A DNA stretch of 55,378 nucleotides from Gemmatimonadota bacterium (GCA_022340755.1 JAJDNI010000068.1:1-55378), one strand, 5' to 3'. Positions 7,374 through 16,641 are shown, numbered from the stretch's first letter. The notes: a model not told the origin generated them from the sequence alone. A program made the numbers and translations.

Positions 7374-8306
7374 CTACCCGTCCGGCGTGCGGACGGAGGT
7401 GCGCGGAAGGGAGAGGCCCACCCCGGCTACGCCCGTCACCACCAGCGCCAGTCCCACCCAACCCAGGGGATCGAGCCCCTGACCGATAAGGACGGTCGCC
7501 AGAAGCGCCGCCACCACCGGCTCCGCCGTGGCAGACACCGCGGCCCTGCTCGCCTCCACGAAGCGGAGGGCGTCGAAGAAGAGGAACTGGGCCACGGCCA
7601 CCGTGAGCAGCCCGAAGAAACCCAGGAGCGCCCACGCCGACGCAGTGCGGGGGAGTGTGACGGGGACCGGGGTGAACGGGAGGAGGACGACAAGCAACAG
7701 ACACGCGCCCGCGGTGCTGTAGACGACCGTGGGCAGGCTGCCCCACCGCGGAGCGGCGTACCGCCCGATGAGGATGTATCCGGCGTATGAGGCCGCAGCG
7801 GCGAGGCCCCACCCGACTCCCGCCGACCCGAAGGCGGCCGTAACGTCGTGGGCCCCCAGCACACTCATCCACACGCCCAGAACCGCCAGGGCCGCCAGGC
7901 CGACGCGAGCGAATGTCGGCCACTCGCCGAGAAGCGGGCCCGACAGCGCCACGACGATGGCCGGCGCCACGTAGAGAAGCGCCACCGTCGCCGGGACGCC
8001 GGCCGCGTCCACGGAGAGCTGATACCCTACCTGGAAGACGCCCACCGTCGCGCCGCCCCCCAGGAAGAGCACGGCCAAGCCACGGCGGGACACGCGCAGA
8101 GAGGCCGGCCGACTCGTCGTAACCGCCACCAGGAGGAAGAGAAGACCCAGGGCGGGTCGGAAGAGCGCCACTGCCTGAGGCGTCACCCCCATGCGGAACA
8201 GGTAGACGCTGAAGATGCCCGAGGAGCCCCAAAGGGCGGCCGCACCCACCGCCTCGACGTAGCCCCGGAGCGCTTTGGACCCGCCGTCCCGGTGGGGATC
8301 GCTCAC
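7374..8306 (-). CDS. EamA/DMT superfamily transporter
   Basis: About 310 residues from GTG 8306, with ten predicted hydrophobic segments in two EamA repeats. The repeat hallmarks are visible: AALWGSSGIFS at the start, and a second repeat from about residue 160 (YAGYILIGRYAAP). The family exports or imports metabolites, often amino acids, across the inner membrane; substrate not predictable. GTG 8306 overlaps the TGA of the DUF420 gene as GTGA, so translation is probably coupled. A much longer upstream frame is open but would overlay the DUF420 gene. Likely the last gene of a heme A synthase/DUF420/EamA operon. Confidence 0.9.
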   Translation of the reverse strand: MSDPHRDGGSKALRGYVEAVGAAALWGSSGIFSVYLFRMGVTPQAVALFRPALGLLFLLVAVTTSRPASLRVSRRGLAVLFLGGGATVGVFQVGYQLSVDAAGVPATVALLYVAPAIVVALSGPLLGEWPTFARVGLAALAVLGVWMSVLGAHDVTAAFGSAGVGWGLAAAASYAGYILIGRYAAPRWGSLPTVVYSTAGACLLLVVLLPFTPVPVTLPRTASAWALLGFFGLLTVAVAQFLFFDALRFVEASRAAVSATAEPVVAALLATVLIGQGLDPLGWVGLALVVTGVAGVGLSLPRTSVRTPDG

Positions 8307-8740
8307 AGGTATCCGTACACGTGGTAGAGGAGCAGGTAGACCACGAGTCCAGTGACCGACACATACGTCCAGATCGGGAAGGTCCACCGCGCCAGGGCGG
8401 CGTGGTCGCGGAAGCGGCGATGGTAGACGAGCCAGAGGAGCCGAAGCACCAGCGGCACGACGGCCACCGCGAGGGTCATGTGCGAGAACAGGATGGTCAG
8501 ATAGACCACCTTGGCCGCACCCACGCCGGCGAACCGGTGCGTTCCGGTGATGGCGACCCGTGTCAGATAGAAGGCCAGGAAGATCGCCGAAGCCGCCACT
8601 GCGGTGAGCATCGCGCGACGGTGGAGTCGTGGCCGGCGACGACGGATCAGGACCCATCCGGTGAGCAGGGCCACCGCGCTCGTCGCGTTCAGGCTCGCGT
8701 TGATGAGGGCGAGGGCGTCTCCCAGCTGCGCACGGTCCAG
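8303..8740 (-). CDS. DUF420 membrane protein, probable CTG start
   Basis: About 145 residues with four membrane helices. DUF420 proteins occur beside cytochrome oxidase assembly genes, as here beside heme A synthase. The usual conserved N-terminal motif is present as LINASLNATSAVALL, but it lies upstream of the first standard start codon in frame (GTG 8674). No ATG, GTG or TTG occurs in frame before it. CTG at 8740 has GGAGG at 8750-8746 on the minus strand with a 5-base spacer, so I take it as the start. Later conserved His residues (THRFAG, FSHM, LLYHVYGY) match the family. Alternative: GTG 8674, which would lose the motif. Confidence 0.8.
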   Translation of the reverse strand: MDRAQLGDALALINASLNATSAVALLTGWVLIRRRRPRLHRRAMLTAVAASAIFLAFYLTRVAITGTHRFAGVGAAKVVYLTILFSHMTLAVAVVPLVLRLLWLVYHRRFRDHAALARWTFPIWTYVSVTGLVVYLLLYHVYGYL

Positions 8741-8759
8741 GGTGGCCTCCGGTACGATG

Positions 8760-9686
8760 TCAGGCGGTGTCGAGCACCGGCGCGGCGTCGAGGGCGCTGG
8801 CCCGCTTCGCCGCCCATCCGAGCGTCGTGAAGTGGACCAGCACGGTCAGGATGCCCGCCGCCACCAGGGTATGCAGCGAATCGGGAAGCACGGCCAGGGC
8901 AGTGAGCACCGTGACGAGGCCCAACGCGATCTGCAGGAGGACGAGGACTGCCGCCCAGCTCGCCCAGACCTTCACCACATGCGGAGCGTGAACCTTGAGC
9001 GCCCAGGTCGCCAGACCGATGAGAGCCGCGGCCACCAGCACCGCGTTGACGCGGTGGGCGAACTGGAGCACGACGAGATAATTCCCCAGCGGAGGGATCA
9101 ACCGGCCGAGGCAGAGAGGGGCGTCGGGACACGCCAGGCCCGCGTGGAGGTGCCGGACCAGGGCCCCCAGAACGCACTGGACAAACACGAGAATCGTGGC
9201 GGCCAGGCCCAAGCGGCGTACGCTTCGCGCGGTGTGGGGTGGAATGGTCCTCGCCTGGCCAGACCAGGCCGTGCTCGAAGCCAGGACCGTGACCAGGGCG
9301 AGGAAGGTCATGCCCGATGCCAGGTGCGCGGTAGACACCGCCGGCGGAAGACGGAAGATCACCGTGAGGCCGCCCAGCACCGCCTGGAAGAGCAGGAGCG
9401 CGACCCCCGCCAGGGCTGTCTTGAAGATCCACGGCCGGTCACGCGTCTCGCGACGGGCGAGCCAGGTGGCGAGGAGCCACATGAGCACGAGGCCCCCGGC
9501 CACCAGTCGGTGGAGGTGCTCCCAGAAGACGCCCCCGGTCATGACGGGAACCATCGTGCCGTGGCACGTGGGCCAGTCCGGGCAGGCGAGGCTGGAGTGA
9601 GTGGCGTGGACGATGCTTCCGAGCCACAGGAGCAAGAGGGTCCACACCACGGACACGGTAAATGCTCTGGGATGTTGCCTGCTCAT
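8760..9686 (-). CDS. ctaA: heme A synthase, COX15/CtaA family
   Basis: 308 residues, eight membrane helices. The family converts heme O to heme A for aa3-type cytochrome oxidases. Visible hallmarks: heme-ligand histidines in EHLHRL, STAHL, FAHRVNA and SLHTL, and the Cys pairs CPDWPTC (first half) and CPDAPLC (second half) on the outer loops. It heads the operon with DUF420 and an EamA transporter, and is divergent from corA. It implies an aerobic respiratory chain with heme A. Confidence 0.93.
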   Translation of the reverse strand: MSRQHPRAFTVSVVWTLLLLWLGSIVHATHSSLACPDWPTCHGTMVPVMTGGVFWEHLHRLVAGGLVLMWLLATWLARRETRDRPWIFKTALAGVALLLFQAVLGGLTVIFRLPPAVSTAHLASGMTFLALVTVLASSTAWSGQARTIPPHTARSVRRLGLAATILVFVQCVLGALVRHLHAGLACPDAPLCLGRLIPPLGNYLVVLQFAHRVNAVLVAAALIGLATWALKVHAPHVVKVWASWAAVLVLLQIALGLVTVLTALAVLPDSLHTLVAAGILTVLVHFTTLGWAAKRASALDAAPVLDTA

Positions 9687-9814
9687 GGCGTTCGGCCGCG
9701 TGAAGGTCGGTAGGGGTGCGGTGCCCGAATGGGATCCCTCGCTTGCGGACCCTTGCAGGATCTTCTCGTTACGGGCCTATCTTATCGAAAATTGCCCTCC
9801 AGAGCACATGGATC

Positions 9815-10945
9815 ATGTCGAAACGAAAGAGTGCCCACCTGATCCCCGCAGCGATCAATCCCCTGCGGCAGATCCGCGTCATGGGCAGACTCGTACGCCG
9901 CGCGGTGAAGAAGCCGGGGACGGCTCCGGGTACCCTCGTCCACTCCGGCGAGAAGAAGGTGGAGCGGACGGTCATCAGATTCCTGGACTACGACGCCGAC
10001 AACTTCCACGAGGCGGAGGTCCCCGACATCGCCGCCTGCGTGCCCCTCAAGGACTCCCCTACGGTGAGTTGGGTCAACGTGGACGGGCTTCATGACGTGG
10101 ACCTGGTACGGCGCATCGGCGAGGAGTTCGAGTGGCACCCCCTGATGCTCGAGGACATCGTCTCTGTGGGGCAGCGGCCGAAGCTGGAGGAGTACGCCAA
10201 CGCCCTGTACATCGTCTTGCCCATGCTCCGGTGGAACACGGAGACCCGCCAAACGGACGAAGAGCAGCTCAGCCTCATTCTCGGCGAGCGCTACGTCTTC
10301 ACGTTCCAGGAGCGTCGGGGCGACGTCTTCGAGGGTGTGCGCGAGCGGCTGCGCACACAGCGCGGACGGATCCGCACGCGCGGCGTGGATTATCTGGCGT
10401 ACGCTCTCATCGACGCCGTCGTGGACCACTACTTCCAGGTGCTGGAAGGGATCGGAGTGATCACGGAGGAGCTGGAGGAAGAAGTGCTCCTGGAGCCGCG
10501 GCAGTCCACCATGCACCGCCTCCATGGGCTCAAGCGCGAGCTCCTCACCATCCGCCGGGCGGTGTGGCCACTACGCGATCTCCTGTCGTCGCTATTGCGT
10601 GACGACATGGAGCGCTTCTCCGAGGATACCAGCGTGTATCTGCGCGACGTCCACGACCACGCCGTGCAGGTGCTGGATACTGTGGAGACGCTGCGCGACG
10701 TGGTGTCGGGGATGGTGGATCTTTACCTGTCCACGGTGAGCTTCCGCACCAACGAGGTCATGAAGGTCCTCACCATCATGGCGAGCATCTTCATCCCGCT
10801 GACGTTCTTCGCCGGCGTGTACGGGATGAACTTCGAGTACATGCCCGAGCTGCATATGCACTGGGCGTACCCCACGCTCCTCGCTGGCATGCTCGTCATC
10901 GCCATCGGCATGGTGATCTACTTCAAGCGGAAGGGGTGGCTGTAG
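9815..10945 (+). CDS. corA: CorA family magnesium/cobalt transporter
   Basis: About 376 residues from ATG 9815. A large soluble N-terminal funnel domain with a long stalk helix is followed by two C-terminal membrane helices; the signature YGMNFEYMPE loop with the GMN motif lies between them near the end. Pentameric Mg2+ channel of the inner membrane. An in-frame start at 9716 would add 33 residues with no family resemblance. A weak promoter candidate (TTGCAG 9753-9758, TATCTT 9778-9783, spacing 19) lies upstream. Stand-alone gene divergent from ctaA. Confidence 0.95.
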   Translation: MSKRKSAHLIPAAINPLRQIRVMGRLVRRAVKKPGTAPGTLVHSGEKKVERTVIRFLDYDADNFHEAEVPDIAACVPLKDSPTVSWVNVDGLHDVDLVRRIGEEFEWHPLMLEDIVSVGQRPKLEEYANALYIVLPMLRWNTETRQTDEEQLSLILGERYVFTFQERRGDVFEGVRERLRTQRGRIRTRGVDYLAYALIDAVVDHYFQVLEGIGVITEELEEEVLLEPRQSTMHRLHGLKRELLTIRRAVWPLRDLLSSLLRDDMERFSEDTSVYLRDVHDHAVQVLDTVETLRDVVSGMVDLYLSTVSFRTNEVMKVLTIMASIFIPLTFFAGVYGMNFEYMPELHMHWAYPTLLAGMLVIAIGMVIYFKRKGWL

Positions 10946-10974
10946 GGAGCTACCCGCGCCGATGCGTGGGGTGG

Positions 10975-11004
10975 TTGACACCTCGAGACGCGCCCGCCCA
11001 CAAT
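10975..11004 (+). promoter_or_regulatory. sigma-70-like promoter for the membrane/spermidine-synthase fusion
   Basis: Perfect -35 TTGACA at 10975-10980 and a CACAAT -10 (four of six consensus) at 10999-11004, spacing 18. Predicted start near 11011, giving a leader of about 50 bases with GGGGAGG before ATG 11060. Consensus match only. Confidence 0.5.
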
Positions 11005-11059
11005 CGATTACCCTCCCTAGCTCCGGCTTCTCGGCCGGGGCCCGCCGGGGAGGCCTGCC

Positions 11060-13660
11060 ATGAAATCCAGCGTTCGACGGATCGTTCTTGCCCTGTTCTT
11101 CCTGTCGGGGGCGTGCGGGCTGGTCTACGAGGTCGTCTGGATGCGCATGCTTACCCTCGTATTCGGCGCCACCGCTGTGGCCACGAGCACCGTGTTGGCG
11201 TCGTTCTTCGCCGGCCTGGCTCTGGGTAGCTACCTGTTCGGCGGATTGGCGGACAGAACGAGGCGGCCCCTGGCGCTCTATGGACTCCTCGAGGCGGGAG
11301 TCGGTCTGACGGCATTCGTCATGCCGGTGCTCTTCGCCGGTGTCACCTCGGTGTACGTCGGTCTGTCCCGGCACTTCGGGTTCGGCCACGAGTTGGACGT
11401 CCTCCGGTTCGGCCTGGCCTTCCTGGCGCTCCTCGTCCCGGCCACGCTCATGGGAGGAACGCTGCCGGTGGTGGTGAGGGCGTTCGCGGGGAGTGAGCGC
11501 AGGCTGGGACGCGACATCGGCGTCCTCTACGCCCTCAACACCTTCGGGGCCGTGGTGGGCGCCATATCCGCCGGATTCTTCCTCATTCTGTTCGTGGGGC
11601 TGAGGGAGACGTCCTATCTGGCGGCGGCGGTGAACCTGATCATCGCCGGGACCGTCCTGGGACTGAGCCGTACCCCCGTGTCGCCGGACGTGGACGACGC
11701 CGTGCCGGAGCCCGCGATGGCGAACGCGGCCGAGGCGAGCACCGCCGACACGGCGGATGCCGTGGGCGCACACGACACCGTCACGGCCCGGCTGGCCTTG
11801 TGGGCCGTGGGGCTGTCGGGCTTCTGCGCCCTCGGCCTCGAGGTGTTGTGGACGCGGTCTCTGGTCTTCTTCCTCGACAACTCCACCCACGCGTTCACCA
11901 CGATGCTCACCGCCTTCCTTCTGGGCATCGCGTTGGGCAGCGCGGTGGTGGCGAGGTTCATCGACGGTCGCAGGAAGCTGCTGATGGGGCTGGGTTGGAT
12001 CGAGGTGCTCATCGGTGTGACGGCCGTGTTGGCCATCCCGGTCCTGGGTCACTCGACGCCGGTGCTGCAACGTATGGCCACGGCCTCCCTGGATGCCCTG
12101 CTCTTCTGGAAGTGGACGGCCATGCGCTTCGGCATGAGCCTGACGGTGATGCTGCTTCCCACCGTGCTGATGGGGATGACCGTGCCCGTGGCCGCCAGGA
12201 TCTACACGCGGAGCGTGGCGGGGGTAGGTGGGGCCCTGGGCCGCGTGTACGCCGTCAACACCATCGGGGGCGTCCTCGGATCGCTCGTCGCCGGCTTCCT
12301 GCTCATTCCCCTCGTCGGCCTGCACAACGGCATCATGCTGGTCGCCGGCGTGAACGTGGCCATCGGTGCGGTGCTGGTGCTCTGGGAGCCAGGCGCCGGC
12401 GTCGGGTCCAGATCGAGGGCGGCGGCTCTGGGTGGGGCTCTGGTGGTCCTCGTGGCCGGCGCCTTCTTCCTGACCCGGGGGCGGATGAACCTCACGTCGT
12501 TCATCGAGAACATGGACGCCGACCAGGTGCTCTCCTACCGGGAAGGCGTGGGCGCCACCGTCAAGGTGTTCAAGGACAAGAACGGCGCGAAGTACCTCAG
12601 CATCGACGGCTTCCCGGTGGCGGGGACTTCCATGGGTCTGTACGACGCCCAGAAGGCCCTGGGGAACCTGCCCCTCCTGCTGACCAGCGTCCCCTCTCCC
12701 CGGGTGAATTTCGTGGGCTTCGGAGCCGGCGGCGCTTCGTGGGAAGCCCTCCAGTACAATCCCGCCGCGGTGGACTGCGTGGAGCTGGTCCCCGCGGTTC
12801 TCGACGCGGCGGCCTGGTTCCCGGAGGTCAATCACAACGTGCTGAGCGACCCCCGATTCCATGCGATTGTGGGAGACGGGAGGAACTACGCGCTGGTGAC
12901 CGACAAGACGTACGACATCATCTCCATCGACGCCACGTCGCCCAAGATGGCCGGGAACGGCAGCCTGTATACCGTCGACTTCTATCGGCTGCTCAAGGCA
13001 CGGCTCTCTGCGGACGGTCTGGTGGTCCAGTGGCTGCCCATCCACCTCCTTTCGGACGCCGAGGTGAGGATGACCGTGCGAAGCTTCATGCAGGTCTTCC
13101 CCCACACTACGCTTTGGTTATCCGCCATCCGGCATCATGCCGTGCTCGTGGGGACGCAGAAGAAGCTGAACATCGATTTCAAGGCCCTGAGCGTGAAGTC
13201 TGTGATGGCCACCATGGCGCACGTGTGGGAGCCCCTGAAGGTCACGGACGCCTACGACGTGTTGGGGGGCTTCGTGATGGGCGAGGATGGGCTGGCTGCG
13301 TACGCTCGAGGCGCAAGGGTCAACAGCGACGACCATCCGTACCTCGAATTCACCCCGGCCATGGCGTACTTCACCGCGGGGCAGTACATGATCGAGAACC
13401 TGGTGGAGTTCCAGCGCCGCCGTGAAAGCGTCTTCCCTCTCCTCACGAACCTCGGGAACACCGAAGAGGAGCGCGCGGAGGTGGCGCGGGGGGTGGAGAG
13501 GCGATTCGAGTCGAGCCAGCACACCATCGCCGGAGACGTCTTCTTCTATCTGCACCAGGAGCAGCGGGCGTGGGCGGAGTGGGACGCGGCGCGCGCCATC
13601 GATCCGGACGACAAGAATTGGGCGAACCCCGTTTGGGGAGGAGTCCGTCCCAGCGGCTGA
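11060..13660 (+). CDS. fused multi-helix membrane protein / spermidine-synthase-like protein (copy 1)
   Basis: 866 residues. The N-terminal half (about 1-475) is membrane-embedded and made of two tandem copies of one unit: SGACGLVYEVVWMRML (about residues 16-31) recurs as SGFCALGLEVLWTRSL (about 254-269), and YALNTFGAVVGAISAGF recurs as YAVNTIGGVLGSLVAGF. The C-terminal domain (about 490-740) is a Rossmann methyltransferase fold of the spermidine synthase class: FVGFGAGGAS near 550, an acidic CVEL, GDGRNYA near 604, then IDATSPKMAGNGSLYT. The catalytic D-x-x-DP-x-GP motif of true synthases is degraded (Ala for the second Asp, Thr for the Pro). A helical tail of about 90 residues follows. No polyamine genes are nearby; substrate unknown. 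GGGGAGG precedes ATG 11060. Confidence 0.88.
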   Translation: MKSSVRRIVLALFFLSGACGLVYEVVWMRMLTLVFGATAVATSTVLASFFAGLALGSYLFGGLADRTRRPLALYGLLEAGVGLTAFVMPVLFAGVTSVYVGLSRHFGFGHELDVLRFGLAFLALLVPATLMGGTLPVVVRAFAGSERRLGRDIGVLYALNTFGAVVGAISAGFFLILFVGLRETSYLAAAVNLIIAGTVLGLSRTPVSPDVDDAVPEPAMANAAEASTADTADAVGAHDTVTARLALWAVGLSGFCALGLEVLWTRSLVFFLDNSTHAFTTMLTAFLLGIALGSAVVARFIDGRRKLLMGLGWIEVLIGVTAVLAIPVLGHSTPVLQRMATASLDALLFWKWTAMRFGMSLTVMLLPTVLMGMTVPVAARIYTRSVAGVGGALGRVYAVNTIGGVLGSLVAGFLLIPLVGLHNGIMLVAGVNVAIGAVLVLWEPGAGVGSRSRAAALGGALVVLVAGAFFLTRGRMNLTSFIENMDADQVLSYREGVGATVKVFKDKNGAKYLSIDGFPVAGTSMGLYDAQKALGNLPLLLTSVPSPRVNFVGFGAGGASWEALQYNPAAVDCVELVPAVLDAAAWFPEVNHNVLSDPRFHAIVGDGRNYALVTDKTYDIISIDATSPKMAGNGSLYTVDFYRLLKARLSADGLVVQWLPIHLLSDAEVRMTVRSFMQVFPHTTLWLSAIRHHAVLVGTQKKLNIDFKALSVKSVMATMAHVWEPLKVTDAYDVLGGFVMGEDGLAAYARGARVNSDDHPYLEFTPAMAYFTAGQYMIENLVEFQRRRESVFPLLTNLGNTEEERAEVARGVERRFESSQHTIAGDVFFYLHQEQRAWAEWDAARAIDPDDKNWANPVWGGVRPSG

Positions 13661-13667
13661 ATTCCTC

Positions 13668-14816
13668 TCAGGTTGCTCCCTCGAGGAACGCCGCAACGTC
13701 GTCGGTGCGAGCGACACCGTCCGCTTCCCCGATCTCCACGAGAGAGTGCAGATACTCCGGCTGGAAGAGGATCAGGCTGAGGAGGTCGGGGCTGCGAGTG
13801 TGCTTCGTTCCCAGGCCCCGCGTGAGGAAGCGGAAGGCCCTGGGCAAGCTCCCCTCGTGGATGTCAGCCAACTTTCCGAGGTCCATCGACGGCCGGAGCA
13901 CCAGGAGCTTCACCGGCCGAAGCCCCAGGCGTCGCTCGACGGGGAGCTGCTCGAGGAGCTGGTTGAAGCGGTCGAGGCGGAGAGCGTCGTGGTCGAGAAG
14001 GTCCAGGAAGATGGAGTTCATGAGCACGCCCACGACCTGGGCCGGCGGCGGGTATCCGTAGGTGGCGGGCTCGTCGGCCTCGGCTATGCTGCGCTGGTAG
14101 CGCGTGGATATGGCGATGATACGCGTCGCCCCGAGGTGGAGCGCCGGCGACAGCGGGGCGGTGAGGCGCACCCCGCCGTCGCCGTACCACGCGTTGTCGA
14201 GTCTCACAGCGGGGAAGATGAGCGGTAGCGCGGCCGAAGCCATGACGTGCTCGACGGTGAGCGTGGTCCTGCGCGCCCGGCGGTGCGGCCGCTCCCATTC
14301 GCGAATCTCCTGTCCCTGCACCCAGGTCACGGACTGCCCCGTCGAGTAGCTCGACGTGCTAATGGCCACCGCTTTGAGCCGGCCTGCTTCGAGATTCGCG
14401 CCGATCCCGGTGAGCTCGCCGCCCACCGCATGGAGCACCTCGGTCAGGTAGGTGCGCAGGGGGCTCGTGTCCACCATGCCGCGCACACGGGGAGGGCCAC
14501 CGATGCCTCCCGAGACCAGCTGTCGAATCCAACGTAGGCCGCTCGCTGCCAGGGACCTTCCGTCCACCCGAAACACGTCTTCGACCGTGAGCCGGCTCCA
14601 GAGCTGGGTGAGCTCGTTCGTGGCCTGGAGGAAGGTGCCGTGATGCGACGCGAGGAGTGCCGCGTTGATGGCGCCGGCCGATACGCCGGTGATGTACGGG
14701 ATCCGCAGCTCGGGAAAGCGTCGCGCCAGGCTGCGGAGGAAGCCCACCTGGTAGGCGGCGCGGGCCCCACCACCTCCCATGACGAGACCGAGGCCGTCGG
14801 GTCGGATCTCTCCCAT
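13668..14816 (-). CDS. patatin-like phospholipase family protein
   Basis: 382 residues with the patatin Ser/Asp dyad: oxyanion loop GGGGARAAYQVG (residues 14-25), nucleophile GVSAG (44-48, S46), and DGG with the catalytic Asp near 213. The family hydrolyses acyl-ester bonds of phospholipids or other lipids. No signal peptide is visible, so it is probably cytoplasmic or peripheral. A C-terminal extension of about 130 residues follows the catalytic domain. It converges with the fusion gene (7 bases apart) and lies 7 bases downstream of the small membrane protein gene, probably co-transcribed with it. Confidence 0.92.
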   Translation of the reverse strand: MGEIRPDGLGLVMGGGGARAAYQVGFLRSLARRFPELRIPYITGVSAGAINAALLASHHGTFLQATNELTQLWSRLTVEDVFRVDGRSLAASGLRWIRQLVSGGIGGPPRVRGMVDTSPLRTYLTEVLHAVGGELTGIGANLEAGRLKAVAISTSSYSTGQSVTWVQGQEIREWERPHRRARRTTLTVEHVMASAALPLIFPAVRLDNAWYGDGGVRLTAPLSPALHLGATRIIAISTRYQRSIAEADEPATYGYPPPAQVVGVLMNSIFLDLLDHDALRLDRFNQLLEQLPVERRLGLRPVKLLVLRPSMDLGKLADIHEGSLPRAFRFLTRGLGTKHTRSPDLLSLILFQPEYLHSLVEIGEADGVARTDDVAAFLEGAT

Positions 14817-14823
14817 ATGAGAC

Positions 14824-15204
14824 TCAGCGATGGACGCCCGGGACCACCAACACCCCCGCCACCGCCAACGCGAGCGATATGACCGTGGCGACGGCGTAGG
14901 GCGGGAGGGTGCGATCCTGCTGGCGCCTCCGCCGCATGACGCTCGGAACGACGTGGCTCACGGCCGTGGCCAGGAGCATGAGGACGATGTGCATCCCCAG
15001 GTCCGGATTGAAGCCGAAGTTGGTGAAGACCAGGCCCAGGCCCAGGAAGGCCGAGAGGTCCATGAAGGTGCGAAAGGTGATGGCGAGGTTCTTCATCACC
15101 TTGTCGTGCGGCCGTCCCTTCGCGGTTCCCCAGAGCGCGTACGCGATCACCGCGAGGCCGGCCAGAGCGGCCAGCACGGGGAGACGGGTGTGCAGAAAGA
15201 GCAT
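14824..15204 (-). CDS. small integral membrane protein, family not recognised
   Basis: 126 residues with four hydrophobic segments (about 5-24, 43-61, 67-88, 102-122). Conserved-looking charged positions sit between the first and second helices (RPHDKVMKNLAI) and a His pair in MHIV and SHVV. The topology resembles CopD/SirB-like small membrane proteins but no diagnostic motif is seen. It directly precedes the patatin gene, so it may act with it on membranes, which is only inference from spacing. Confidence 0.75.
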   Translation of the reverse strand: MLFLHTRLPVLAALAGLAVIAYALWGTAKGRPHDKVMKNLAITFRTFMDLSAFLGLGLVFTNFGFNPDLGMHIVLMLLATAVSHVVPSVMRRRRQQDRTLPPYAVATVISLALAVAGVLVVPGVHR

Positions 15205-15265
15205 CGTCTAGTCCACTATTCCTGTAAGCGGCCCGCGTGGAGGGTGGACGCGGCGCCGCTGGGTT

Positions 15266-16432
15266 TCACGGACGCGCCGCCGAGAAGAGGCCCGCGATCT
15301 CTCGTGCGGGGCCTGTCGGACGTGCGCTCTCCAGGTTCGTGAGGATGGCGACCACGACTTCGTCGTCGGGCCGGATGAGGAGAATCGTGCTACCCCCGAC
15401 GGCGCCTCCGGTGTGCCAGACCTCTCGGCGTCCCTCGACGGTGCCGACGAACCAGCCGATGCCGTATCCGGTCTCCTCGCCGCCGGTGGTGCGCTGCGAG
15501 GTCCACATGAGCTTCACGGTCTCCGGCTCCAACAGGCCGCCGTCCAGGTAGGACGAGCCGTACCTGACCAGGTCGGATGCCGTGGACAGGTAGCCTCCAC
15601 CCGCCCACTTGTTGCTGTTGTCGACGTGGGGCGCGTTGACCAGCCGGCCGTCGCCCGAGCGGCGATACTGCCGCCCCCGCCCGACGATGATGCTGTCCTC
15701 GTACTCGGCGACGGTCTCCCTCAACCCGAGGGGATCCAGCACGTGCCCGCGCATGTAGCGGAGGTACTTCTCGCCGGAGGCGCCCTGGATCACCGCGCTG
15801 ATCAGGTTCCAGCCGTAGGTGGAGTACGAGTACTCTTCGCCCGGCGCAGACTGCAGCGAGTCGTTCTCGAAGATGGACAGCGCGTCCACCACGTCGTCGT
15901 AGTGGATGCTGCTCTCGAACTCGCGGTCCCGGTAGTGGCGCACCCCGGCCAGGTGTCCCGCCAGAAGCCGGGTGGTGACGGTTCCCTTCTGCTTCACCGG
16001 AAAGGACGGGACATAGCGCTGGACCGGGGCATCCAGGTCCAGGCGTCCCTGCTGGTACAGCAGCCCGACCGCGGCCGATGTCACCGCCTTGCTGATGGAG
16101 GCGATGCGGAACTTCGTGCGCGGCTGGACGGCCACCTGGTTCTCCACGTCCGCGAAGCCGAACCCCTCGGTCCATACGACGTGTCCCTTCACCGCGACGG
16201 CCACGGAAGCCCCCGGGATCCCGAGACGATCCATGTGCGCGTGCAGGATCTCGCGGGCACTGTCCACGGCCTCCGCCCAGCGCCCGTACCCCGGCGCCTC
16301 TGCCAGGCCGGTATGGGGGCGGGCGGGCGCCCTCTGGGCGCGGAGTGGCGGAGGGGGGGCGAACGCGAGGACCGCGGCGACCGCCAGGGTGGTAACAGGA
16401 CGGAAGGAAGTGATGCGAAGAGGCCTGAACAT
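15266..16432 (-). CDS. serine hydrolase, beta-lactamase class C / LACTB-like family
   Basis: 388 residues. N-terminal signal peptide (to about residue 32, cleavage after LRAQ). The nucleophile motif SISK lies at 112-115. The second motif is YST (203-205) in place of the YSN of class C enzymes, as in LACTB-type proteases, and the third is HTGG near residue 354. Likely an exported peptidase or esterase rather than an antibiotic-resistance enzyme. Divergent from the plug-domain protein gene. A second family member lies at 52519-53904. Confidence 0.9.
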   Translation of the reverse strand: MFRPLRITSFRPVTTLAVAAVLAFAPPPPLRAQRAPARPHTGLAEAPGYGRWAEAVDSAREILHAHMDRLGIPGASVAVAVKGHVVWTEGFGFADVENQVAVQPRTKFRIASISKAVTSAAVGLLYQQGRLDLDAPVQRYVPSFPVKQKGTVTTRLLAGHLAGVRHYRDREFESSIHYDDVVDALSIFENDSLQSAPGEEYSYSTYGWNLISAVIQGASGEKYLRYMRGHVLDPLGLRETVAEYEDSIIVGRGRQYRRSGDGRLVNAPHVDNSNKWAGGGYLSTASDLVRYGSSYLDGGLLEPETVKLMWTSQRTTGGEETGYGIGWFVGTVEGRREVWHTGGAVGGSTILLIRPDDEVVVAILTNLESARPTGPAREIAGLFSAARP

Positions 16433-16641
16433 GCGGGTCTTCCGTTGGGCGGTTCGGTTGAGAACGCCCCAGTCTAGCAGGTCACGGAGGAACGGGCACC
16501 CCTCGCTGCTCGACCCAATGGGTAACTTGCCGCCGCCTGGGGGCGTAGGTACGGTTGGCGCGTCCCTCCGACGAGGTGCTTGCGGATCGCCGGTGGGGCT
16601 CCGGGCCTCGAGGTGGTGCCTCGGATGGGAGGAAGGTCATC

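Noticed and set aside
8689-9432. Long frame antisense to or overlapping heme A synthase
   Set aside because: Other frame of the ctaA gene; Arg/Pro/Gly-rich composition typical of a high-GC shadow.
10592-13105. Large minus-strand frame of 837 residues
   Set aside because: Antisense to the fused membrane/spermidine-synthase protein; His/Gln/Arg-rich low-complexity composition and no domain.
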